Below, piece after piece: positions 50,926-59,503 of a stretch of 64,000 bases of DNA; position 1 is the stretch's first letter; the number at the start of each line of letters is the position of its first letter. Source of the DNA: GCA-016699835 sp964543905 (lineage in GTDB: Bacteria > Planctomycetota > Phycisphaerae > Phycisphaerales > UBA1924); contig CAZIZO010000001.1 of NCBI GenBank assembly GCA_964543905.1, positions 124,001 to 188,000 on the forward strand. Direction: 5' to 3'. The notes beneath the pieces were generated by a model that saw only the letters and a list, made by a program, of their open reading frames with translations, searched no databases and had not been told where the DNA came from. A program made the position numbers and the translations under genes.

Positions 50926-52257
50926 TCAATCGACAAACCGGCGGATGCAGACCGTGTCGTTCTGCCCACCAAAGCCGAAACTATTGGAAAGGCAAACATC
51001 CACTCCCCCTTGGGCACGAACATCTCGCGCGGCGTTGGGCACGTAGTCCAGATCGCAGTTCGGGTCTGGGTTTTCCAGGTTGATGGTGGGCGGGAGCCAC
51101 CCGGTCTTGATCGCCTGCACGCAGGTGATCAGTTCGACCGCGCCCGCGGCTTGAATCAGATGCCCGAACATGCTCTTCACGCTGCTGAAGGGGACCTTGG
51201 GCGCGAGGGGACCGAAGAGGGACTTGACGGCGAGGGTTTCGATCTTGTCGTTCTCCTGGGTGCCGGTCCCGTGGGCCGAGATGTAGTGGACCGGAGGTCG
51301 CCCGTCGGAGCCGGTCTCACGCGGGTCGATCCCGGCTTGCCGGCAGGCCTCGCGCATGGCGATGACGGCGCCCTTCCCGTCGGGCTGAATATCGGTGATG
51401 CGGAAGGCGTCGGCGGACGAGCCGTACCCGACGACTTCGGCAAGGGGGACCGCGCCACGCGAGCGGGCATGGGCGAGTTCTTCGAGGATGAGCATTCCGG
51501 CCCCCTCGCCCATGACAAAGCCCTTTCGGGTGGCGTCGAAGGGTCGAGCCGCCTTGGTGGGATGGTCGCGGGCGTCGCTCATCGCCGTGAGACGGATGAA
51601 CCCGGTCATGCCGAGCGGGTGGATCATGGAATGCGCTCCGCCGCTGAACATCAGGTCGGCGTCGCCGTGGCGGATGATCTCGAACGCTTCGCCGATCGCC
51701 TGCGTGCTGGCGGCGCACGCGGTCATGCAGTTGAAGGCGGGCCCGCGACACCCAAACTCGCGCGCGAGATGGGCGAGCGTCATGTTGGGCTCCTGCTCGA
51801 CCTCCGCGATCAGGCTCATGCGTTCGTGCGCGGTCTTGGCCCAGGCAACGGCATCGACGCTGCGGGCCTCCGGATTCCAGCCGGCGACATTGGCGGCGAC
51901 AAAGTTGTCAAAGTCCAGCGAGCCCTCGCCCGAACCCAGGTACATTCCCATCCGACGTGGATTGAGCGCGGCGAAGCGATCGAGTCCGGCCGACCTCCAC
52001 GCACGCGTCGCGGCGCCGAGAGCGAACTGCGTGCCGACGCCGGCTTGCGCGTGCGGCGACGGGTCCCGGAGGAAATCGGCAAGCCGAAAGCCGCGGACTT
52101 CGGCGGCAAAGTTGGTGGAAAAGGTGGACGCTTCGAATCGAGTGACCGCGCCGATGCCGCTCTCGCCCCGCATGAGACGGGCCCAGACGGATTCGATCTC
52201 GTGCCCAAGAGGGGTAACCCAGCCCATGCCGGTGATGACGACGCGACGTTGAGGCAT
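50926..52257 (-). CDS. fabF: Beta-ketoacyl-ACP synthase II (FabF-like)
   Basis: The 443-residue thiolase-fold enzyme elongates fatty acids by condensing acyl-ACP with malonyl-ACP. The active Cys181 is in TACAAST, the two His in HGTGTQENDK and the KSMFGHLIQAAG segment, and NSFGFGGQN is near the end. It starts MPQRRVVITGMGWVTPLG. TATAGA at 52265-52270 sits 7 nt before the ATG. The N-terminal and central domains are complete. It may share a transcript with rnpA-yidD. Confidence 0.9.
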   Translation of the reverse strand: MPQRRVVITGMGWVTPLGHEIESVWARLMRGESGIGAVTRFEASTFSTNFAAEVRGFRLADFLRDPSPHAQAGVGTQFALGAATRAWRSAGLDRFAALNPRRMGMYLGSGEGSLDFDNFVAANVAGWNPEARSVDAVAWAKTAHERMSLIAEVEQEPNMTLAHLAREFGCRGPAFNCMTACAASTQAIGEAFEIIRHGDADLMFSGGAHSMIHPLGMTGFIRLTAMSDARDHPTKAARPFDATRKGFVMGEGAGMLILEELAHARSRGAVPLAEVVGYGSSADAFRITDIQPDGKGAVIAMREACRQAGIDPRETGSDGRPPVHYISAHGTGTQENDKIETLAVKSLFGPLAPKVPFSSVKSMFGHLIQAAGAVELITCVQAIKTGWLPPTINLENPDPNCDLDYVPNAARDVRAQGGVDVCLSNSFGFGGQNDTVCIRRFVD

Positions 52258-52264
52258 CCCTCAT

Positions 52265-52270
52265 TCTATA
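52265..52270 (-). promoter_or_regulatory. -10 box TATAGA, 7 nt before fabF ATG
   Basis: On the minus strand TATAGA is followed by ATGAGGG and the ATG at 52257; GAGGG could also serve as a weak ribosome site. Confidence 0.45.
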
Positions 52271-52350
52271 AGGGGAATGGAAGAGGGATCTGGGCCGAAC
52301 GGTGACGAGGACGGCCGGTCATCGCTCATGGCGGCGGCGTTGGCGGGCGA

Positions 52351-53055
52351 TCAGCGGACGATGCCGGGCACGTTGGCCGAGAGACCCTCAATCGAAACGA
52401 CCTTCCATTGCATGTCGATTGGGTCCTTCTGATAGTTGATTTTCCACCAGGACAGGATTGGGAATCCGCTGGCGGCAGGCGTGACACGGACTTTGACCTG
52501 GGCTACGGCGGTGTTGGGCCCGACCCGGGCGGCCTCGAGTTCGAGGATCGCGTGCTCCCGGATGGCGTACCTCCCGCCGGGGGCGAAGTCGTCTCGAACA
52601 CGCGAGAGGAGAAGGGCGCGGTCCATCTCTCCCTCCGCGACCTTGAGCAATCGAACGGCGTCGAAGATCAACTCCCCCACGCGGGCGGAGTCTCCCGTCG
52701 CGGTCGCTCGCACGAGATCGGCGGTGTTGCCCAGGATGCGCTCACGGTCGGTCCGCACGGCGCGAGACGTGAGATAGATCGCGAGCGCAAGGACCAGAGC
52801 GCCCAGTGCGATCCAGAGACCTCGGCGAGGTTGCCCCCGCGCATGCAAGGCGAGGGAGGACACCAGAGCACCAACGACGAGGACCGCGATCACATACACC
52901 GGCTGCTCGAAGACGAGGTGCGAAAAGATGGGGGGCGAGGGGAGCGAAGGTGGATCGGGAATCGTGAGGATGTTGGTTCCCTGTGCGGCCCCCAGTCGGG
53001 GGAAGAGCCCAAGCCCGGCGAGCACGACCGACACCACGATTCGAGCATCACGCAT
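52351..53055 (-). CDS. Exported/membrane protein with an NTF2-like domain
   Basis: The 234-residue protein has a signal peptide (VVSVVLAGLGLFPRLGAAQG) and then two membrane spans (VYVIAVLVVGALVSSLAL, LWIALGALVLALAIYLTS). The C-terminal ~120 residues resemble an NTF2/SnoaL-like alpha+beta domain (RILGNTADLVRATATGDSAR, WKINYQKDPIDMQWKVVSI). The ligand is unknown. TATGCT at 53083-53088 is a likely -10 box, with a ~25-nt leader. It is divergent from the Maf fusion gene. Confidence 0.7.
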   Translation of the reverse strand: MRDARIVVSVVLAGLGLFPRLGAAQGTNILTIPDPPSLPSPPIFSHLVFEQPVYVIAVLVVGALVSSLALHARGQPRRGLWIALGALVLALAIYLTSRAVRTDRERILGNTADLVRATATGDSARVGELIFDAVRLLKVAEGEMDRALLLSRVRDDFAPGGRYAIREHAILELEAARVGPNTAVAQVKVRVTPAASGFPILSWWKINYQKDPIDMQWKVVSIEGLSANVPGIVR

Positions 53056-53133
53056 GGAGAGTCCGATCAGTCGAGAGCCACCAGCATACGCGCACGCCAC
53101 GCCCCCCCACTTCGGGATCAACCACGACCGCCC

Positions 53134-56100
53134 ATGACGGCACACCCTGCCAACTTGCCTCCTGCCCCGCCCAATGACGCGCTGCTCGCCAAGAACCTGC
53201 ACGCGTTGTCGATCCGCTCGCAGGCCGCCGCGTCGGCGATCGCCCGGTGTACCGCGCCCTGCGACGCGCGGTTGCACTTCGCCCCCAACGGACAACTGAC
53301 GGGCTTCTTGCATGGGAGGCAACTGGCGAGCCTCCACGACCCGGGACGCGAGGGAAAGCGGTTTGCACGCGGGGTCGATCTCGAATCGACGGCCTGCGCC
53401 GTGGTCTTGGGCTTTGGCGTGGGGCATCACGTCGCCGACCTCTCGAGGCGTTTGCAGAACGCCGGGATCATCGTCGCGTTCGAGCCTGATGTCGCGCTGC
53501 TGCGCGAGGTGCTGTCGCGCGCGGACTTTGCCGAGGTCTTCCTGCGTGGAAACGTCGTGGTCCTCACGGACCCCCACGATACCGCGGCCCTCACGAGCGC
53601 CCTCTCGGGCTCGGAGGGGCTCTTGGCCATCGGAACGCGCCTGCTCACCCATCCTCCGAGCAAGGCCCGGCTGGGAACCTCGGCGAATGAGTTCGGCGGC
53701 ACGTTCGCGCACGTCATGAAAGCGGTGCGCACGCACGTCCTCACGACGCTGGTGCAGGTCGAGGCCACGGTGCGCAACCAACTCCAGAACATCGATCATT
53801 ACACAACGCGCGCGGGGCTGGATGATCTTCGCGACACGGCCCTCGGCAGGCCCGCGATCGTCATCTCCGCCGGACCCAGCCTCGCCCGCCACCTGCACCT
53901 GCTGGACGACCCGAGCCTGCGTGAGCGGTTCGTGCTCATCGCGGTGCAAACCGTCTTGAAGCCGCTGCTGGAACGCGGTATTCGCCCGCACTACGTGACG
54001 GCGCTCGATCACCACGAGATCAGCAAGCGCTTCTACGAGGGGCTGACCGCACGCGACGTGGAGGGCATCACGCTGGTCGCGGAGGCGAAATCGAACCCCG
54101 CGATCCTGGACGCGTATCCGGGGGACATTCGCATGCCCGCGGATGGGCTGCTGGATCGCCTGCTGGGTGCGGAGTTGTCGCCGCCGCGCGCGGACCTGAG
54201 GGCGGGGGCCACGGTCGCGCACCTCGCATACTACCTCGCGAGGTTCCTGGGGTGTGATCCGGTCATCCTGATCGGACAAGACCTGGCGTTCACCGACGGG
54301 CAGTACTACGCCGCGCACGCGGCGATCCACCAGGTCTGGGGCGGCGAGGTCGGCGAGTTCCGGACGCTGGAGATGTTCGAGTGGGAACGGATCGCGCGAA
54401 TGAAGCACCTCCTCCGGGCGAAGGAGGACCTCTGGGGGCGAAAGGTGTACACCGACGAGCAGATGTCCACCTACCTCGTGCAGTTCGAGCGGGACTTTGC
54501 GGAGGACGCACAACGCCGACGACGCACGATCGACGCGACCGAGGGTGGGGTTCGCAAGAGCCACACGGAGGTGATGACCCTCGCGGACGCGCTCCAGCAA
54601 CATCGCGACGGGCCGCCGATGAACGTGCCCCCCACCCCTCGCCCCGCGAACGATCGGGCGGAGCGGCTCGCGCGCGTGCGCGGGCATCTGGCGCGCGTGC
54701 AAGCCGACGCGGTGTTCATCGCCCGCGAGAGCAAGCACGCGGCAACGCTGTTGGGACGGGCCAGGTCGAGCCTGGCTCACCCGCGTGAGACCGACGCGCT
54801 CATCCAACGCGTGCACGAGATCCGCGACGAGGTGACCTCGCGTGGACCGGCCTACCACCTCACGCACTTCCTGAACCAGGCCGGAACGCTCAACCGCTTC
54901 AAGGCGGATCGCCTGCTGATGCTCGACAAGGACGCCGACGAGGAAACGAAACTCCGTCGCCAACTCGATCGGGACATCACCAACGTCACGTGGCTGGGCG
55001 ACTCGGCGTCGAACGCGGCTCGCCTGCTCGACGCGGCGTGCGACGCCATCGACGGGAAACCCAAGATCACGCGAGACCTCTTGGAACCGAGCCCGGAGAT
55101 CGCCCTCTCCCCCGTGCGCCGGCGCGTGGTGGCGCTGGTGCATGCCGACACGGATCGCGGCGGGCTTGGGACGGCCCGCGACCTCCTGCGCGACGTCGCC
55201 CCCGGGCTCTCGACGCTCGCGCTCACGCTCCGCCGGCTCGCACGCTCGAAGAACATCGACGGCATCGTGATCTTGACCGACGAACCCGCACGAATCCAGG
55301 GCGAGGCGGAGCGTGCACGCGCCTCCTTTGCTCGGCCCGACCTCTCGGTCACGATCGCTCCCATCGCACCCTCGGCCCTGCGGCGAAACGCCCGCGCCGT
55401 CGCGGTCGCTCGCCTCTTCTCTCGCGACGCATGGCGGGGCGGGCTGGCGTCCCTTTCGGTCTATGACGAGGTGCTCCGGCCCGCCGCGGCGCGCGTGGCC
55501 CTGGATCACGTCGGCGCCGATGCCGCCGCTCTCGTCGGGGCCGATTGGCCCTTGCTGGACCCGTCGCTTCTCGATTCGGCGGTGGCGCGATATCGCGAGC
55601 AATCGGAGCGCAACCCCATGACGTTCGTGCACGCGCCGCCGGGCCTTGGCGCGTGCGTGGTGGACCGCGAGGTCCTGGACGAGTGGTCCCGCGTGGGGGG
55701 GCTGTACGCGACGGTCGGGGCGATGCTTGGATATCTGCCCGCGGCACCGCAGGCCGACCCGATCGCCAAGCCGGCGTGCATCTCGGTCTCGGCGGACCTC
55801 CGTGATCTGGGCCTTCGGCTGATCGCCGATGGCAACGAGTTCTTTGAGCGTGTCCTGCCGCGCCTTGCACACAGCGCCGATGCGCTCGTCGGCATGCCGA
55901 GCGAGGAGGTCGCCCGCGCCCTGCACGACCGGGCCATGCCTCGCCATCTCCAGGACCTCACCATCAGCCTCGCCGGGCCGGGAGACCGCACGCTCTCGGT
56001 CGGGATGTTCGAACGCATGCTCAGGTGCATTCCCCGCGACGCCGCGACCACACTGACGCTCGTGAGCGACTCCGACCCGCTGCTGCACGACGAGTGGGAT

Positions 56101-56655
56101 GCGCTGCTCGCTCGCGCCCGGGCGGCGTCGTTCAGCGCGATCCATGTTCGCACACCGTTGTGGGGCGATCCGGATCGCGTGGAGTCGTTGCTGAGCGACG
56201 GGCCCGACATCATCAGCGTCGACACGCACTCGGGACGGGACGAGGTCTACCGCCAACTCACCGGGCGCGACTTGGGCGACCTCGCCCGGGCCAATCTGGA
56301 CCTGCTCCTCTCGCTTCGCGCGTCAACGACGGGGATCATGCCGATGCCCTTTGTGGTGCCACGCATCGTGCGGCGGGATGCGGTCTACGACGAGATCGAG
56401 GGCTTCTACGAGCGATCGCTGCTTCGGACGGGCGTGGGTGTGATCGATCCGCTCGCGAGGACGATCGAGGGTGAGCGCATCGCGCCGCTGCCCCTGCCGC
56501 CACTGGTCCGAGCGCGGTTGGATGCGACCCGCATCATCGTGAGCGTGGACGGCGTGGTAACCCGTCCCTCGGGAGCACTGGTCGGCACACTGGACGCATC
56601 GAACTTGGGCGACGCGCTTTCCCAACCGCCTTCCCCATTGGCGCACGTGGCATGA
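53134..56655 (+). CDS. Maf/DUF115 (MptE-like) glycosyltransferase fused to GT-A-like and degenerate radical-SAM-like domains
   Basis: This 1173-residue protein begins with a Maf-like DUF115 region (about residues 1-560), marked by GRPAIVISAGPSLARHL near residue 240 and QTVLKPLLERGIRPHYVTALD. Maf proteins move nonulosonic acids (pseudaminic or legionaminic) onto flagellin. From ~655 a GT-A nucleotidyltransferase-like part follows (LARSKNIDGIVILTDE, ALVGADWPLLDPSLLDS near 800). From ~940 there is a barrel-like part whose end (ATRIIVSVDGVVTRPSGAL, then GTLDASNLGDALSQ) recalls a SPASM tail but has no cysteines. The stop overlaps the next ATG as ATGA. Confidence 0.75.
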   Translation: MTAHPANLPPAPPNDALLAKNLHALSIRSQAAASAIARCTAPCDARLHFAPNGQLTGFLHGRQLASLHDPGREGKRFARGVDLESTACAVVLGFGVGHHVADLSRRLQNAGIIVAFEPDVALLREVLSRADFAEVFLRGNVVVLTDPHDTAALTSALSGSEGLLAIGTRLLTHPPSKARLGTSANEFGGTFAHVMKAVRTHVLTTLVQVEATVRNQLQNIDHYTTRAGLDDLRDTALGRPAIVISAGPSLARHLHLLDDPSLRERFVLIAVQTVLKPLLERGIRPHYVTALDHHEISKRFYEGLTARDVEGITLVAEAKSNPAILDAYPGDIRMPADGLLDRLLGAELSPPRADLRAGATVAHLAYYLARFLGCDPVILIGQDLAFTDGQYYAAHAAIHQVWGGEVGEFRTLEMFEWERIARMKHLLRAKEDLWGRKVYTDEQMSTYLVQFERDFAEDAQRRRRTIDATEGGVRKSHTEVMTLADALQQHRDGPPMNVPPTPRPANDRAERLARVRGHLARVQADAVFIARESKHAATLLGRARSSLAHPRETDALIQRVHEIRDEVTSRGPAYHLTHFLNQAGTLNRFKADRLLMLDKDADEETKLRRQLDRDITNVTWLGDSASNAARLLDAACDAIDGKPKITRDLLEPSPEIALSPVRRRVVALVHADTDRGGLGTARDLLRDVAPGLSTLALTLRRLARSKNIDGIVILTDEPARIQGEAERARASFARPDLSVTIAPIAPSALRRNARAVAVARLFSRDAWRGGLASLSVYDEVLRPAAARVALDHVGADAAALVGADWPLLDPSLLDSAVARYREQSERNPMTFVHAPPGLGACVVDREVLDEWSRVGGLYATVGAMLGYLPAAPQADPIAKPACISVSADLRDLGLRLIADGNEFFERVLPRLAHSADALVGMPSEEVARALHDRAMPRHLQDLTISLAGPGDRTLSVGMFERMLRCIPRDAATTLTLVSDSDPLLHDEWDALLARARAASFSAIHVRTPLWGDPDRVESLLSDGPDIISVDTHSGRDEVYRQLTGRDLGDLARANLDLLLSLRASTTGIMPMPFVVPRIVRRDAVYDEIEGFYERSLLRTGVGVIDPLARTIEGERIAPLPLPPLVRARLDATRIIVSVDGVVTRPSGALVGTLDASNLGDALSQPPSPLAHVA

Positions 56656-57398
56656 ACGATTCCATCCCAACCCCGCACGCGGTCTACGCGATCATCCTTG
56701 CCCGAGGCGGGAGCAAGGGACTTCCTCGCAAGAACATGCTCCCCGTCGCTGGCCGTCCTTGCCTCGCGTGGACGATCGACGCGGCCCGGGAGGCCCGCCT
56801 GGTCACACGCGTCGCGCTCTCCACGGATGATCCCGAGATGCTCGCGCTGGGTGAGCGGATGGGGGTGCATGTGCTCTCGCGCCCGGCGCCTCTCGCGTGC
56901 GACACGGCGCGGGTCGACGACGCGGCCCGCGACGCGGTGCTCCAACTCGAGCGCGAGCATCCCCGCGCGGAGATCGTCGTCCTCTTGTACGGCAATGTGC
57001 CGCTGCGGCCTCGGGGCTGCATCGACGCGGCGGTCGAGTTGCTCCAGAGGTCCCACGCCGACTCGGTGCAGTCCTATCAGCCCGTGGGCAAGCACCACCC
57101 GTGGTGGACCGCGCGCCTCAACGACTCGGCCGAGGTCCGCCCCTGGGAGGGCGAGGTGCTGAATCACAACACGTTCCGACGACAAGACCTCCCACCCGCC
57201 TACGTCCCGGACGGAGCGGTGCTGGCCGTCACCAGGCGGGCGCTCTTCCTCGAAATGCCGGGGGTCCAGCCGGGCCCCCACGCGTTCTTCGGGCGCGATC
57301 GTCGGGGGCTCATCAATCCCGAGGGGTCGGTGGTGGACATCGATTCCAGGATGGACCTGTTGGTCGCCGACGCGCTGTTGCGCGATCGCGCCGCGTGA
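56652..57398 (+). CDS. Acylneuraminate (nonulosonate) cytidylyltransferase
   Basis: The 248-residue enzyme activates a nine-carbon sugar acid with CTP to the CMP-sugar. The nucleotide motif is ILARGGSKGLPRKNMLPVAG; further family elements are ALSTDDPEML, LYGNVPLRPRGCIDAAVELL and the metal Asp in VVDIDSRMDL. NeuA, PseF and LegF share this fold and cannot be separated here. It overlaps the Maf fusion gene, so the CMP-sugar may feed that transferase directly. Sugar-synthesis genes (neuB, neuC, pseB-like) are not in the window. Confidence 0.9.
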   Translation: MNDSIPTPHAVYAIILARGGSKGLPRKNMLPVAGRPCLAWTIDAAREARLVTRVALSTDDPEMLALGERMGVHVLSRPAPLACDTARVDDAARDAVLQLEREHPRAEIVVLLYGNVPLRPRGCIDAAVELLQRSHADSVQSYQPVGKHHPWWTARLNDSAEVRPWEGEVLNHNTFRRQDLPPAYVPDGAVLAVTRRALFLEMPGVQPGPHAFFGRDRRGLINPEGSVVDIDSRMDLLVADALLRDRAA

Positions 57399-57434
57399 GT
57401 TCGGTCGGGAATCGTGCTCGCGACGCGCGTTTGC

Positions 57435-57440
57435 TACCCT
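57435..57440 (+). promoter_or_regulatory. -10 box TACCCT, 6 nt before rsmG ATG
   Basis: TACCCT lies in the 48-bp gap after the cytidylyltransferase gene and six bases before ATG 57447, giving rsmG its own likely leaderless promoter. Confidence 0.45.
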
Positions 57441-57446
57441 TTGCTG

Positions 57447-58256
57447 ATGCCGCACGAGCCTCGCACCTTCTCCTTGCCCTCCGTCTCCCCCTTGTCGGCC
57501 CCGAAGGACTTCATCGACGCCGCGGCCTCCCTTGGCATCGAGTTCGAGGAGGGCGACCTGCCGCGGCTTGGGCACTATTTGGCTCTGCTCCTGGTGGTGA
57601 ACAACACCATGAACCTGACCGCGGTGACGGACCCGGCGCAGGCGTGGACTCGGCACATCCTCGATTCGCTGACGCTCATCCCCTTCCTTGCCGAACTTCC
57701 GGAGGGCGCGACCGTGCTGGACGTGGGCTCGGGGGGCGGACTGCCCGGGATCCCGCTGGCGATCACCATGCCGAATCTTCGGTTCACGCTGCTGGAAGCA
57801 ACGTCCAAGAAGGCGGAGTTTCTGAGGCAGGTGTCCGAGGCGATGGGCCTCAAGAACGTGCTGGTGGTCTCGGCTCGCGCGGAGCACGCCGCCCACGATC
57901 GTGGTACAACGGTCATGAACGCCGGATCGCGTGCCCGCGAAGGGGGGCACCGCGAGAAATATGACGCGGTCGTGGCGCGCGCGGTCGGACGCTTGGCGAC
58001 ACTGGCCGAGTTGGTCGTGCCCTTTGCCACGGTGCATGGCAAGTGCCTGCTCATCAAGGGTCAGGCGGCCGGCGACGAACTCCGCGAAGCCCAAAGAGCG
58101 CTCCACCTCCTCAAGGCAACGCACTTGGTCACCCACGCCACGCCCACCGGGCAAATCGTCGTCCTCGACAAACTCTCCGCCACGCCCAAGGACTATCCCC
58201 GCGCAGACGGCGAGCCCAAGCGGGCGCCGCTCGGTGTGCCCAAGCCCTCGGCTTAG
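57447..58256 (+). CDS. rsmG: 16S rRNA (guanine-527-N7)-methyltransferase RsmG
   Basis: The 269-residue enzyme methylates G527 of 16S rRNA. SAM motif is VLDVGSGGGLPGIPLAI with LLEATSKKAEFL as motif II. The N-terminal part has NNTMNLTAVTDPAQAWTRHILDSL, the family mark. An insert with SRAREGGHREKYD lies before DAVVARAVGRLATL. In many genomes it sits near gid/parA; here it does not. Length is slightly above the usual ~215. Confidence 0.93.
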   Translation: MPHEPRTFSLPSVSPLSAPKDFIDAAASLGIEFEEGDLPRLGHYLALLLVVNNTMNLTAVTDPAQAWTRHILDSLTLIPFLAELPEGATVLDVGSGGGLPGIPLAITMPNLRFTLLEATSKKAEFLRQVSEAMGLKNVLVVSARAEHAAHDRGTTVMNAGSRAREGGHREKYDAVVARAVGRLATLAELVVPFATVHGKCLLIKGQAAGDELREAQRALHLLKATHLVTHATPTGQIVVLDKLSATPKDYPRADGEPKRAPLGVPKPSA

Positions 58257-58297
58257 TTGAGCCTCGCCCCAACGATCCGCGACGCGGACTCGCCACG

Positions 58298-58303
58298 TAC
58301 GAT
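58298..58303 (+). promoter_or_regulatory. -10 box TACGAT, 9 nt before ATG 58313
   Basis: TACGAT is followed by nine bases and the ATG of the YkgJ-like gene. No ribosome site is visible. Confidence 0.4.
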
Positions 58304-58312
58304 CACGCTCGT

Positions 58313-58834
58313 ATGGAATCCCCCAGCGAACGATCCGCACTGGCCCGAGCGTGGCTGCACGCCATGGAGTCGCCCATAATCGTGCTGGGGCTCGAGTCGA
58401 TCTACTCCAACCTCGCGGCCGAGATCGAATCGCGTGGGCCCGCGTGCTGGGCGAGCGGGCGTTGCTGCCACTTCGAGAAGACGGGACATCGGCTCTTTGT
58501 GACGGGTCTCGAAGCGGCCTACTCGGTCTGGAAAATCGGTCACGGGCATCCGGTTGCATCGGCGATGGGATGCCGCGCGCCCGTGCTCTCCGCTCCCGCG
58601 ATCGCGCACGCCCGCGAGCGGGGGGATTGTCCGTTCCTTGAGAAGAACCTCTGCGGGATCCATGCCATCAAACCTCTGGGATGCCGGGTCTACTTCTGTG
58701 ATCGCTCGGCCCAGGACTGGCAGCATGCACTCTCCGAACGGGCGCTCGAACGCGTGCGCGCGCTGCACGAGGCCCACCACATCGCCTATCGATATGGCGA
58801 ATGGCGCACCATGCTCGAGATGTTCGTCCCGTGA
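58313..58834 (+). CDS. YkgJ-type Cys-cluster protein
   Basis: The 173-residue protein carries the zinc/iron-chelating CxxCC pattern of the YkgJ family: ACWASGRCCHFEKTG, then CPFLEKNLCGIHAIKPLGC and YFC. The cysteines probably hold an iron-sulfur cluster or Zn. The function of the family is not settled. It ends 9 bp from the convergent DinB-like gene. Confidence 0.78.
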   Translation: MESPSERSALARAWLHAMESPIIVLGLESIYSNLAAEIESRGPACWASGRCCHFEKTGHRLFVTGLEAAYSVWKIGHGHPVASAMGCRAPVLSAPAIAHARERGDCPFLEKNLCGIHAIKPLGCRVYFCDRSAQDWQHALSERALERVRALHEAHHIAYRYGEWRTMLEMFVP

Positions 58835-58843
58835 CTCGCACGC

Positions 58844-59386
58844 CTAGGCAAAGATCGAGCCCAAGCCCAGCACGCGGCGAAGGTCGGCGATCTGCCCGGT
58901 GTGCGTCCCATTGTGGAAGATGATCCTGGGAATCCCCTGCCAGGCCGGGAGCGTCACGCCTCCAAAGAACGGCGTCGGCTTCAGCAGCGCCTCGTCGCTC
59001 GCGCCGCGCACCGTCGAAGCCAGACGCCGGACAGCCGCGTCGAAGATCGCTAGGCATCGCGCCCAACTGGGATAACCCGATGGATCGTCCACAGGAATCG
59101 AACCAAAGCCCACGGATTCCGTCCCGAACCGTTCCCGATCGCCGCGCACCGAACCCACGATGAAGTCCGAATCGGGCAGCACCGCCTCGGCACCCAATCG
59201 CTCGCTCGCGCGGTGCATCGTCATCGCAAGATGGCCCATGCACCACGCGGCATGGTTGGGCAAACCGGGGGCCTGCGCCGTCCGGTTGCCCTCATGGAAT
59301 CCTTCAAGATACCTCGAGAGCAACGAGGCGCTCGCCAAGATGGACTCGGCGAGGGCCTCTTGCATTCGGAGTGGTCCTGTGGGCAT
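58844..59386 (-). CDS. DinB-like superfamily protein
   Basis: The 180-residue four-helix protein has the DinB/YfiT metal site near its end (HNGTHTGQIADLRRVLG) and a His in PNHAAWCMGHLAMTMHRA. Members include thiol-dependent transferases. ATG 59386 or the in-frame ATG at 59365 could be the start; no ribosome site decides between them. Confidence 0.75.
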   Translation of the reverse strand: MPTGPLRMQEALAESILASASLLSRYLEGFHEGNRTAQAPGLPNHAAWCMGHLAMTMHRASERLGAEAVLPDSDFIVGSVRGDRERFGTESVGFGSIPVDDPSGYPSWARCLAIFDAAVRRLASTVRGASDEALLKPTPFFGGVTLPAWQGIPRIIFHNGTHTGQIADLRRVLGLGSIFA

Positions 59387-59503
59387 GACTCATCTCGTGG
59401 GGTGCGGCAGGGGCACGCGGGCATGCCGGGGGCGATGTGGAACTGGATGCTCGCTTCGTGGTCGGGCGAGTATATGGATCGACGAGAGGGACTCGACACG
59501 CAC

